Shown here piece by piece: positions 32,986 to 40,088 of a stretch of 40,088 nt of DNA (its first letter is position 1; the number at the start of each line of letters is the position of its first letter). A model generated the notes under the pieces. It was given only the letters and a program-made list of their open reading frames with translations. It was not told where the DNA came from and ran no database searches. The stretch lies in contig NZ_JAUNHL010000024.1 in the NCBI RefSeq assembly GCF_030523955.1, forward strand, positions 1 through 40,088. The letters run 5' to 3'. This stretch comes from Neisseria sp. Its GTDB lineage: Bacteria; Pseudomonadota; Gammaproteobacteria; Burkholderiales; Neisseriaceae. A program made the translations under genes and the position numbers.

Positions 32986-34272
32986 GTGACGAAACCCACC
33001 TCCAACAAAAAATCGCTGCACCGCCCGGTACGCTGGTCGGTGTTGGGCTTTTTATTGCCCGTATCCGCCGTAATGACCGCCTATGCAGTGAACGAACCGC
33101 TGCCGCAAAGCCCTTATAAAACCGAGCGTGTTGTACAGGAATTGCCGGCGGTATTCGTGAAAAACGAAACCTTCCAAAGCAGCTACTGGACCGAAGAAAC
33201 CGTACAGGCCGGCGATAATTTGGCCGATGTATTGGCCCGCTTGAACATACCCAAAGAAAGCATCAAAAGCGCTGCCGCCAAGAGCACCAAACCTTTGCGC
33301 CCCGGCCAATCGGTAAGCGTGCGCATCGATTCCACCGGTGATGCCACCGATGTCCAATTTTTCGATGACGACGACAACGGCGAATTGAACCTGCAGGCCA
33401 TCCAGAAAATCAACGGCAAATGGCAGGCTTCCACTTCCGAAATCTCCATGCAAACCATGCCTACCCTCCGTTCGGTGATCATCCGCACTTCTGCGCAAGG
33501 TGCCTTGGCGCAAGCCGGGGTCGGCATTGAATTGCGCGAATCATTGCGTGATATTTTCAGTGATAAATTCGACATCGACTCCCTGAAACCGGGCGACCAA
33601 ATCCGCCTGTTGTTCAATACCATGTATTTCCGCGGCCAAGAAATGGCCACCGGCGACATCTTGGCCGCCGAAGTGATTAAAAGCGGCAAGGGCTATAAAG
33701 CCTATCTGTACAGTACAGGCGATGAAGGCGGCAGCTATTACGATGCCGCAGGCAAACCGTTTAAACAAATGAATGCGTTTAACGTACAACCGGTGGAATA
33801 CACCCGTATTTCCTCACCTTACGGCACACGCGTGCATCCGGTATTGGGCTACATCAAAATGCACACCGGTATCGACTATGCGGCTCCCGAAGGTACGCCG
33901 ATTCGCGCACCGGCAGACGGTAACGTTACCTTCCGCGGTTGGAAAGGCGGCTACGGCAACACCGTGATGCTGCAACACACCAACGGCGTGGAAACCCTCT
34001 ACGGCCACATGAGCGCCTATGCACCAATCGGCAGCAGCGTGAAAGCCGGCGACATCATCGGTTATGTCGGCAGCACCGGCCGCTCTACCGGTCCGCACCT
34101 TCACTACGAAGCCCGCATCAACGGCCAGCATGTCAACCCGGCTGCCGTCGCCCTGCCGACCCGCAAAATGGAAAGCATCAATATGGCCAAATTCCGCGGC
34201 CAAATGAATCAGGCCGACAGTTCTCTCGCCGCCATCCGTAATCTGTCGGTAACGGTTGCACAGATTGATTAA
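32986..34272 (+). CDS. mpgA: M23 metallopeptidase, MpgA-like peptidoglycan endopeptidase
   Basis: 428 residues with a GTG start. An uncleaved signal anchor (about 17-36) is followed by an opacity/LysM-like region (QAGDNLADVLARLNIP) and the LytM domain. The zinc motifs are H293-x3-D297 (HTGIDYAAP) and H371-L-H373 (GPHLHYEA). The sequence strongly recalls the meningococcal NMB0315 / gonococcal MpgA protein (TLRSVIIRTSAQGALA, PYGTRVHPVLGY). That enzyme cuts D,D-crosslinks in peptidoglycan and affects piliation. FtsEX, encoded in this same window, controls similar enzymes in other bacteria, but no direct link is shown. AGGACA lies before the GTG. Confidence 0.87.
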   Translation: MTKPTSNKKSLHRPVRWSVLGFLLPVSAVMTAYAVNEPLPQSPYKTERVVQELPAVFVKNETFQSSYWTEETVQAGDNLADVLARLNIPKESIKSAAAKSTKPLRPGQSVSVRIDSTGDATDVQFFDDDDNGELNLQAIQKINGKWQASTSEISMQTMPTLRSVIIRTSAQGALAQAGVGIELRESLRDIFSDKFDIDSLKPGDQIRLLFNTMYFRGQEMATGDILAAEVIKSGKGYKAYLYSTGDEGGSYYDAAGKPFKQMNAFNVQPVEYTRISSPYGTRVHPVLGYIKMHTGIDYAAPEGTPIRAPADGNVTFRGWKGGYGNTVMLQHTNGVETLYGHMSAYAPIGSSVKAGDIIGYVGSTGRSTGPHLHYEARINGQHVNPAAVALPTRKMESINMAKFRGQMNQADSSLAAIRNLSVTVAQID

Positions 34273-34317
34273 GATATTTATCTGAAATTAATGTTTTAAT
34301 TTTATAAACTAAATCCA

Positions 34318-34348
34318 ATGCCTGTCTGAAAAGTTTTCAGACAGGCAT
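34318..34348. terminator. DUS hairpin after the M23 peptidase gene
   Basis: Inverted TG-wadDUS pair with AAAAG/TTTTC arms and a TTTTTGTTG tail. Confidence 0.85.
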
Positions 34349-34375
34349 TTTTGTTGCACCTCCTGGTTATTCATA

Positions 34376-34389
34376 TTGATTAAAGTCAA
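34376..34389 (+). promoter_or_regulatory. FNR box upstream of ccp
   Basis: TTGATTAAAGTCAA matches the FNR consensus TTGAT-N4-ATCAA at 9 of 10 positions. Gonococcal ccp is known to be FNR-dependent. If the box is centred at -41.5, transcription would start near 34424, leaving a leader of about 180 bases. The rest of 34390-34602 is AT-rich and has GAAACAA..TTGTTTC at about 34498-34528, a loose inverted repeat. Confidence 0.7.
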
Positions 34390-34602
34390 TTGGTTTGCGT
34401 TGGCACCTTTTACATGAAAAATAATTTCTATTCTTAAGGAAATTTTAAGAAAACTCACCCAAAATGAATAAAACAAACATTCGTATATTTATACAGAGAA
34501 ACAACAAAGAGCGAGGCAATATTGTTTCGCAAAGGTTTCAATTATAAAAAAATGATTATAAAAATAAGTGATGTTTATCATGATTACTCAGGAGCATATA
34601 CC

Positions 34603-35745
34603 ATGAAATATTATCTGACTTTGATTGCTGCGGCGGTGCTCGGATTAAGCGCGTGTTCGCAAGAGAAAGCGCAAAACGCACCGGCAAACAGCGCTTCTTC
34701 AACCGCCGCTGCGCCGGCCTCGGCAGCAGCCGACCACAGCAATGCCTCCGAAGAAGACAAAGCTTTGCTGAAACAGGCACAAAGCCTGTTTCAGCCCTTG
34801 CCCAGCCCGCAAGAAATGCAAAAAGCCCATCCGTTTACGCCCGAACAAGTCGCCCTCGGTCATCAATTATGGTTTGATTCGCGCCTTTCGCGCGGTAACA
34901 CCGTAAGCTGCAACTCTTGCCACAACCTAGCCAGCGCCGGGGTAGACAATACGCCGACCAGCCAGGGGCACAAAGGCCAAATGGGCGGGCGTAATTCACC
35001 GACCGTACTGAATGCCGCCCTATTAGGCAGCCAATTCTGGGATGGCCGCGCGGCCACAGTGGAAGAACAGGCCGGCGGCCCCCTGCTTAATCCTGTTGAA
35101 ATGGCCAATATCGATAAAGCCTCGGTAGCGAAAAAAATCGCCGACATTCCCGAATATCAGGCTCAATTCAAGAAAGCTTATGCCGATAAAGGCGGAGCGG
35201 TGAACTTTGAAAACATCACCGACGCCATTGCCGCGTTCGAACGCACGCTGCTCACCCCCTCCAAATGGGACGACTATCTGCGCGGCAACGTCAATGCGCT
35301 GACGCCGCAAGAGAAGCAAGGCGTGCGTTCGTTTATCAACAACGGCTGTATCGCCTGCCACCAAGGAGTAAACCTCGGCGGAAACTCTTTCCAGAAATTC
35401 GGTTTGGTAAAAGGGCCGTACTGGCAATTCACCGGCAGTAAAAAGCATGACGAAGGCCGCTTTGAGGTAACCAAAGCAGAAAATGATAAATTCGTATTCC
35501 GCGTACCCGGCCTGCGCAATGTGGCGTTGACTTCTCCCTACTTCCACGACGGCAGCGTATGGGAGCTGGAAAAAGCCGTTGCCATCATGGGCGAAGCGCA
35601 ATTGGGCAAACAGCTTCCGCAGTCAGAAGTCGACAACATTTCCGCTTTCCTGAAAACCTTGTCGGGCAAAGTGCCGGAATCCGCCCGTATGCTACCCGAA
35701 TTACCGCCTTCGGTATCGGCCAACTCACGCCCCGACAATCAATAG
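34603..35745 (+). CDS. ccp: Dihaem cytochrome c peroxidase, lipoprotein
   Basis: 380 residues. The lipobox LSAC makes C18 the lipid anchor, followed by a Ser/Ala linker (about 19-50). Two haem sites, C103-x2-C106-H107 (CNSCH) and C249-x2-C252-H253 (CIACH), mark the bacterial dihaem peroxidase that reduces hydrogen peroxide in the periplasm. CAGGAG precedes the ATG at 34603. The frame opens at 34522, but that extension would put residues before the signal peptide. The first 20 residues are almost those of the next gene product, azurin, a plausible electron donor. Confidence 0.95.
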   Translation: MKYYLTLIAAAVLGLSACSQEKAQNAPANSASSTAAAPASAAADHSNASEEDKALLKQAQSLFQPLPSPQEMQKAHPFTPEQVALGHQLWFDSRLSRGNTVSCNSCHNLASAGVDNTPTSQGHKGQMGGRNSPTVLNAALLGSQFWDGRAATVEEQAGGPLLNPVEMANIDKASVAKKIADIPEYQAQFKKAYADKGGAVNFENITDAIAAFERTLLTPSKWDDYLRGNVNALTPQEKQGVRSFINNGCIACHQGVNLGGNSFQKFGLVKGPYWQFTGSKKHDEGRFEVTKAENDKFVFRVPGLRNVALTSPYFHDGSVWELEKAVAIMGEAQLGKQLPQSEVDNISAFLKTLSGKVPESARMLPELPPSVSANSRPDNQ

Positions 35746-35763
35746 CAAGCAGCAAACCCTTTC

Positions 35764-35803
35764 AGGCTGTCTGAATCCGATCAACCCGACAGCCTGTTTT
35801 TTT
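35764..35803 (+). terminator. Intrinsic terminator between ccp and azurin
   Basis: AGGCTGTC and GACAGCCT stem around a 16-base loop, followed by GTTTTTTTCCC. The left arm extends as AGGCTGTCTGAA, a degenerate DUS. Confidence 0.75.
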
Positions 35804-35860
35804 CCCGGTCTTCACCAACTCGACAGTTTGAAAGCCGCACAGATATAAGGAACCCATGTC

Positions 35861-36430
35861 ATGAAATACTATTTAACCCTGATTGGCGCAGCCATACTCG
35901 GCTTAAGCGCCTGTTCGCAAAAAACCGACCAAACTCCGCCGGCCAGCCAATCCGCTTCACCGGCAGCCAGTGCCGCCACACCTGCCGCAACCGCATCCGC
36001 ACCAGCAGCATCCTCATCCCCTGCCGCATCAAACGCTGCCGCAGGCAACTGCTCCCTAACGGTAGAGGCAAACGACACCATGAAGTACAACACCGGCGAA
36101 ATTGCCATCAGCAAAGCCTGCAAAAGCTTCGACATCACCCTGAAAAATACCGGTACCCTGCCGAAAACCGCCATGGGGCATGATTTGGTGATTGCAAAAG
36201 CCGCCGATGTCGATGCGATCGTGAGCGACGGCGCCTCCGCCGGAGCGAACAATCATTTCTTAAAAGCCGGCGACACACGCGTGCTTGCCCATACTCCGCT
36301 GATTGGGCCCGGAGAAGAGGCCGGTATCCGTATCGACCCGGCCCAACTTTCGGCAGGCGATTACGAATTTTTCTGCAGCTTCCCTGGCCATCTGGCCAAT
36401 ATGCGCGGCAAAATCAAGCTGGTAGATTAG
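35861..36430 (+). CDS. laz: Lipid-modified azurin (H.8 / Laz)
   Basis: 189 residues. Lipobox LSAC with C18, then a 43-residue Ala/Ser/Pro linker (the H.8-type spacer, here without the AAEAP repeats of pathogens), then azurin. Type 1 copper ligands H107 (MGHDLV), C172, H177 and M181 (FCSFPGHLANM) are complete. It is a small periplasmic electron carrier attached to the outer membrane and may feed the peroxidase encoded just before it. AAGGAAC lies before the ATG. It is followed by a strong terminator. Confidence 0.95.
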   Translation: MKYYLTLIGAAILGLSACSQKTDQTPPASQSASPAASAATPAATASAPAASSSPAASNAAAGNCSLTVEANDTMKYNTGEIAISKACKSFDITLKNTGTLPKTAMGHDLVIAKAADVDAIVSDGASAGANNHFLKAGDTRVLAHTPLIGPGEEAGIRIDPAQLSAGDYEFFCSFPGHLANMRGKIKLVD

Positions 36431-36447
36431 CCTCAACCTTAATAAAA

Positions 36448-36494
36448 AACAGCAAGCGCAGGCCACAAAGCCACCGCCGCTTGCTGTTCTTTTC
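36448..36494 (+). terminator. Intrinsic terminator after azurin
   Basis: AACAGCAAGCG and CGCTTGCTGTT, an 11-bp perfect stem with a 19-base loop, followed by CTTTT. Not DUS-based. Confidence 0.8.
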
Positions 36495-36567
36495 AGACGG
36501 GCATATAGTTATTTATCGATACCACATTAAAACAGCCAACCTACATCCGTAATTCGCAACCGATTCC

Positions 36568-36637
36568 TATAGCGGATTAACTTAACTTTCGCTACGGCGT
36601 TCTGTGCCTTGTATCTAAAATGTGTGAATCCGCTATA
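36568..36637. mobile_element. Internally deleted Correia-type element (70 bp)
   Basis: TATAGCGGATTAACTTAA at the left and GAATCCGCTATA at the right, with only GTGCCTTGTATC left of the core. Both ends are kept, so it is a short deletion form. Confidence 0.7.
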
Positions 36638-36655
36638 GCAAGTGTAGTCTGAATG

Positions 36656-36736
36656 CTTGCGAAGCGGTTTTTTGAGGAAAAATCCGCAGATGCAAGGCAA
36701 AAAGCCCAGCAAGATTGAGCATCTTGCGCGCATTTT
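36656..36736. repeat. Fragment of the CTAG-MITE family
   Basis: GCGAAGCGGTTTTTTGAGG.. and ATGCAAGGCAAAAAG..CAGCAAGATTGAGCATCTTGCG match the interior of 20331-20498. The terminal repeats are missing. It touches the Correia element at its left. Confidence 0.6.
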
Positions 36737-36778
36737 ATAGCGGGATCGTATCGAAAAATATATTTATTTTTTATAGAA

Positions 36779-36812
36779 ATGCCTGTCTGAAAACTTTCTT
36801 TCAGACAGGCAT
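36779..36812. terminator. DUS hairpin downstream of mrp
   Basis: Inverted TG-wadDUS pair with AAAACTTTCTTT between, beside the mrp stop (minus strand). Confidence 0.8.
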
Positions 36813-36836
36813 TGTGCTTTCAAAAACGACCCAAGC

Positions 36837-37916
36837 TTATTCAATCACAATCTTCGGAAAACGCCCGCTGAAGTCTTTGCTTTTATCGGCCACCGCCAGT
36901 GCCACGCTGAGGGCGGCTTGTTGGTAGATAGCGGCGATTTGCGGGTGGTTTTGTTGCAGATCCAAAGCGCGGCCGTTGTCCATCGCTTCGCGCACGGGCA
37001 GGGCGAGCGGCAGCTGGCCGAGCAGCGGTACGTTCAGTTTTTCGGCCAGGTTGCGGCCACCGTCGCTGCCGAAGATGGCTTCGCTGTGGCCGCATTGCGG
37101 GCAGATGTGTACCGACATGTTTTCCAGTACGCCGAAAATCGGGATGTTGACTTTGCGGAACATATCTACGGCTTTGCGCGCATCGATGAGGGCGATGTCT
37201 TGCGGGGTGGTGACCACTACCGAGCCGGTAACCGGGATTTTTTGCGACAGGGTGAGTTGGATATCACCGGTGCCGGGCGGCAGGTCGATGAAGAGGTAGT
37301 CGACATTGTCCCATTCGCTTTGAAACAGCAGCTGTTGCAGCGCTTGGCTGAGCATCGGGCCGCGCCAGACCACCGCCTGATCGGGATCGACCAGAAAACC
37401 GATCGACATCACTTGGATGCCGCCGTCGGCGGTTACCGGCACCAGTTTGCCGCTTGCCTGATCGGGTTTGATGCCGGCCACGCCCAGCATGGTGGGCTGG
37501 CTGGGGCCGTATAAGTCGGCATCGAGCACGCCTACGCGCGCACCCATGCGGGCCATTGCCATTGCCAGATTGGCGGTGGTGGTGGATTTGCCGACGCCGC
37601 CTTTGCCCGAAGCGATGGCAATGATGTTTTTCACGCCTTGGATGGTGGAAACGCCCGGTTGCACCTGATGGACGGTGATGTCGGCGCGGATGTCGAGGTG
37701 TACCGGCAAGGTGTTGCCGGCGGCGCTCAACGCGCTTTGGATGTGTTCGGCCAGTGTTTGGTGAAAACTGCCGATGGGGAAGCCGAATACTAGTGAGAGA
37801 TGCAGTGCGCCCTCGGCTTCGCGCAGGGTTTTGACGGCTTTTTCGCTGCCCAGTGTGCGGCCGGTGCCGGGAATTTCGATGCGCTCGAGCGCTTGTTGGT
37901 AAGTGGTGGGGTTCAT
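36837..37916 (-). CDS. apbC: Mrp/ApbC/NBP35-family Fe-S cluster carrier ATPase
   Basis: 359 residues. An N-terminal MIP18-like part (about 1-90) precedes the deviant Walker A GKGGVGKST (104-112). The family CxxC, C272 and C275 (HICPQCGH), bridges the Fe-S cluster at the dimer interface. It carries and transfers Fe-S clusters in the cytoplasm. The motif LPPGTGDIQLTL is typical. Divergent from ruvC across 103 bases. Confidence 0.93.
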   Translation of the reverse strand: MNPTTYQQALERIEIPGTGRTLGSEKAVKTLREAEGALHLSLVFGFPIGSFHQTLAEHIQSALSAAGNTLPVHLDIRADITVHQVQPGVSTIQGVKNIIAIASGKGGVGKSTTTANLAMAMARMGARVGVLDADLYGPSQPTMLGVAGIKPDQASGKLVPVTADGGIQVMSIGFLVDPDQAVVWRGPMLSQALQQLLFQSEWDNVDYLFIDLPPGTGDIQLTLSQKIPVTGSVVVTTPQDIALIDARKAVDMFRKVNIPIFGVLENMSVHICPQCGHSEAIFGSDGGRNLAEKLNVPLLGQLPLALPVREAMDNGRALDLQQNHPQIAAIYQQAALSVALAVADKSKDFSGRFPKIVIE

Positions 37917-37972
37917 GATGTTCTTTCTGATGATGTGCGGCTCCGATTTTATCGGAAAGGGCGGCTTTGGGC

Positions 37973-37978
37973 TATAAT
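37973..37978 (+). promoter_or_regulatory. -10-like TATAAT upstream of ruvC
   Basis: TATAAT lies 41 bases before the ruvC ATG in the short region shared with mrp. The -35 is not clear. Confidence 0.4.
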
Positions 37979-38019
37979 GGCAGGGCTTTTGAATGGTTAT
38001 TTGAATGGTTTGAACACGA

Positions 38020-38565
38020 ATGAATGCTACCCGCCCTTTGCGTATCCTCGGTATCGATCCCGGCAGCCGCGTAACCGGCTTCGGGGTGATCGATGTGGTG
38101 CGGCGCGAGCATGTTTATGTGGCTTCCGGCTGCATCAAAACGCTGCCCAATGATGAATTGGCCGGTCGCATCGGTGTGATTGTCGAGCACATTGCGGAAA
38201 TCATCGAACAGTACCGGCCGGATGTGGCGGCGGTGGAGCAAGTGTTTGTGAACGTGAATCCGGCGGCTACCCTGATGCTGGGGCAAGCGCGCGGCGCGGC
38301 GATGGCGGCGCTGGTGATGCGCGGGTTGCCGGTACACGAATATACCGCTTTGCAGGTCAAACAGGCGGTGGTGGGACAAGGCAAGGCGGCGAAGGAGCAG
38401 GTACAGCATATGGTGGTGACCATGCTGGGTTTGTCGGGTACGCCGCAGGCCGATGCGGCCGACGGGCTGGCGGTGGCGCTTACCCACGCACTGCGCAACC
38501 ACGGCCTGGCCGACCGGATTACCCGCGACGGTTTGTCGGTGAAACGCGGGCGTTTTCATTTTTAA
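38020..38565 (+). CDS. ruvC: Crossover junction endodeoxyribonuclease RuvC
   Basis: 181 residues. RuvC resolves Holliday junctions made during recombination. The four acidic residues are D13 (GIDPGSR), E73 (AVEQVF), D145 and D148 ([13 protein letters not shown]). The length is normal. ruvA and ruvB are not beside it. Terminated by a DUS hairpin. Confidence 0.95.
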   Translation: MNATRPLRILGIDPGSRVTGFGVIDVVRREHVYVASGCIKTLPNDELAGRIGVIVEHIAEIIEQYRPDVAAVEQVFVNVNPAATLMLGQARGAAMAALVMRGLPVHEYTALQVKQAVVGQGKAAKEQVQHMVVTMLGLSGTPQADAADGLAVALTHALRNHGLADRITRDGLSVKRGRFHF

Positions 38566-38584
38566 AAATAAACGCAAAGCGACC

Positions 38585-38628
38585 ATGCCTGTCTGAAAAA
38601 AGATCGGTTCGTTTTTTCAGACAGGCAT
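38585..38628. terminator. DUS hairpin after ruvC
   Basis: ATGCCTGTCTGAAAAAA and TTTTTTCAGACAGGCAT with a short loop (GATCGGTTCG). Confidence 0.85.
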
Positions 38629-38710
38629 AGACTTTTCCGCCGTTTTATTAAATGCAAATCTTGCGCCGGCTTAACCAAGCGGCCTATTGATCAACCGGAT
38701 ACATAAACGA

Positions 38711-39931
38711 ATGATGAATTCTTCCTCTTCCCGCCGACACGCCCGCCCGGTATCGCTGGCACTGCTGCTTTGCGCGGTGATTCTGATGGCTGCCAATCTG
38801 CGCTCGCCGCTGGTTGCGTTGGGGCCGGTGGTGCCCTTTATTCAGAATGATCTCGGTGTTTCCGCTTCCTATATCGGCCTGATTGCCGCCGCGCCGATGG
38901 CGGTGTTCGCCTTGTTTTCGCCGATGGCGGTGTGGGCGGCGAAAAAATGGGGCATGGCGCAGGTGCTGCCGTGGTCGATGGTGCTGATGATGGCGGGTAT
39001 TGCGCTGCGGATTAGCGGCTCTTCGGTGAATTTCCTGCTGCTGGGTACGGTGGTGCTCTCGGCGGCCATTGCGGCGGGCAATGTATTGCTGCCGGCTTTG
39101 GCCAAACGCAACTTACCGAGCCGCATCGGTTTGGTGGTCGGCACGCTGTCGGCCACGATGTCGGTATCGGCGGCCTTGGCTTCGGCCGTTTCGGTGCCGC
39201 TGGCGCAATGGGGCAGCTGGCGGTGGTCGCTCGGTATTTGGTTGCTGACGGCGTTGGCGGCGTTTGTGATTTGGTATGCCTTGCGCAACCGATTGGCGGT
39301 ACCGCCTGCGTCGGTGGAAACGGCCGGCAGCGGTGTGGCGGTCTGGCGCTCGCCGCAGGCTTGGATGATCAGCGTGTTTATGGGGGTGCAATCGCTGGGG
39401 TTTTATTCGCTGGTGAATTTTCTGCCTTCGGTGTTGCAGGCCAAAGGACTCTCGGCGCTGGCGGCGGGCAATTATATGTCGCTGTTTCAGATTTCTTCTT
39501 TATTGGGTGTGTTGGCGGTGTCGGCTTGGTTCGGTAAAAGCGGTAACCGTCCGCTATTCAGCGTTGCCGTATCGGCGCTGATGTGTGCCGGTGTGTTAGG
39601 CATCTGGATTTCGCCGGCAAATTGGGCGTGGTTGTGGGTAGTGCTGACCGGTATCGGCGGTTCGGGTACGTTTTCGATGGTGCTGATGCTGTTTGCGCTG
39701 CGTACTGATAGCAGCAGCGAAGCAGCAGCGCTCTCGGGTATGGCGCAGGCCGTGGGTTATGCCATTGCTATCCTGGGGCCTTTGGGCATGGGAATGCTTT
39801 ACGATTTTACCGCTTCGTGGTCGGTGCCAATGGGGCTGCTTGGCGCATTATTGGCCGCCGAATGCCTGCTGGCTTGGTGGGTGGCGCAACCGAAAACTTT
39901 GTCGGAATATGGTCGTCGACGGGGCTGTTGA
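38711..39931 (+). CDS. MFS permease, CynX/NimT-like
   Basis: About 406 residues with twelve hydrophobic helices. NLRSPLVALGPVVPFIQNDLG after helix 1 is the pattern of the CynX/NimT (cyanate or nitroimidazole) branch of the major facilitator superfamily. The substrate is unknown. The frame is open from a TTG at 38687, but ATGATG at 38711 gives the more normal start; neither has a good ribosome binding site. The last codons and stop (GRRRGC, TGA) lie where a repeat of the CTAG-MITE family begins, so the natural C-terminus may have been replaced. Confidence 0.82.
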   Translation: MMNSSSSRRHARPVSLALLLCAVILMAANLRSPLVALGPVVPFIQNDLGVSASYIGLIAAAPMAVFALFSPMAVWAAKKWGMAQVLPWSMVLMMAGIALRISGSSVNFLLLGTVVLSAAIAAGNVLLPALAKRNLPSRIGLVVGTLSATMSVSAALASAVSVPLAQWGSWRWSLGIWLLTALAAFVIWYALRNRLAVPPASVETAGSGVAVWRSPQAWMISVFMGVQSLGFYSLVNFLPSVLQAKGLSALAAGNYMSLFQISSLLGVLAVSAWFGKSGNRPLFSVAVSALMCAGVLGIWISPANWAWLWVVLTGIGGSGTFSMVLMLFALRTDSSSEAAALSGMAQAVGYAIAILGPLGMGMLYDFTASWSVPMGLLGALLAAECLLAWWVAQPKTLSEYGRRRGC

Positions 39932-40070
39932 CACACGCAACGGTGGTTTTTTGAGCTTGAATTGTCAAACTAAGCGCAATAAGGTTGAACACCTTGTAAG
40001 CATTTTTAACGTTGCAGATGCGGATTTTAACCCCTTGAATTGTCAAACCAAGCGCAACGTTTTTCGAAAC
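39921..40070. repeat. Copy of the CTAG-MITE family, diverged, at the right edge
   Basis: GGGGCTGTTGACA..TTTTTTGAGC..GCGCAATAAGGTTGAACACCTTG..CATTTTTAACG..GCAGATGCGGATTTTAACC follows the order of 20331-20498 with many changes. Internally TTGAATTGTCAAAC-AAGCGCAA occurs twice (39958 and 40036 onward). No gene in 39932-40088. Confidence 0.55.
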
Positions 40071-40088
40071 AGCACCTCATAAGCACAT

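Overview
The window is chromosomal DNA of a Neisseriaceae species, most likely a Neisseria close to N. wadsworthii or N. shayeganii. The strongest clue is the DNA uptake sequence. The 12-mer TGCCTGTCTGAA, which I know as the TG-wadDUS dialect, occurs dozens of times. It is often an inverted pair forming an intergenic terminator hairpin, and sometimes a single copy just before a start codon. Gene content agrees: ftsE-ftsX, ibaG-murA, lipid-modified azurin, the cytochrome c peroxidase lipoprotein, an MpgA-like M23 peptidase and Correia-type repeats.

Layout. 1-51 is the start of metG (minus). 400-2229 is a GH37 trehalase. ftsX/ftsE (minus) face ibaG/murA (plus). 5.75-14.2 kb is an acquired island flanked by two 158-bp copies of the murA 3' end. 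From 14.4 kb come an OmpR-type two-component system and an acid-shock-like Lys/Ala-rich secreted protein behind a likely activator site, then pdxA, efeU-efeO-(repeats)-efeB iron uptake, mutS, a Pit phosphate transporter behind a Pho-box-like repeat, and an ArsR regulator with an Old Yellow Enzyme sharing one palindromic operator. On the minus strand lie a histidine phosphatase, a frameshifted DMT/EmrE-like transporter, recJ and a conserved unknown gene. Then follow an M23 peptidase, ccp with an FNR site, azurin, mrp/apbC (minus), ruvC and a CynX-like MFS permease.

The island is the most interesting part. It encodes a JmjC/cupin Fe(II)/2-oxoglutarate oxygenase, two peptides with double-glycine leaders (MYELSIYDLRVVSGG and MYELNIQDLKIVGG), a leaderless remnant of a third glycine-rich peptide, seven small membrane proteins that are immunity candidates, an HlyD-type adaptor and an ABC transporter with an N-terminal C39 leader peptidase. 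The two mature peptides share a C-terminal QQDG(T/N)NYD motif. I infer a secreted bacteriocin/microcin-like system, possibly with oxygenase-modified peptides; this combination is not one I can name from memory. All exact DUS inside the island are AGGCCGTCTGAA (AG-DUS), not the local dialect. Its first half is also clearly AT-rich, so it probably came from another Neisseria.

The intergenic regions are rich in small mobile repeats: Correia elements (intact, nested and truncated), a CTAG-bounded MITE family, a family with ACTCGGG/CCCGAGT arms and a family ending in CCTTTGCAAAA. Several sit in terminators, inside an operon (efeO/efeB), or provide the last codons and stop of a gene (mutS, the MFS permease). 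I saw no tRNA, rRNA, CRISPR array, prophage or complete insertion sequence.
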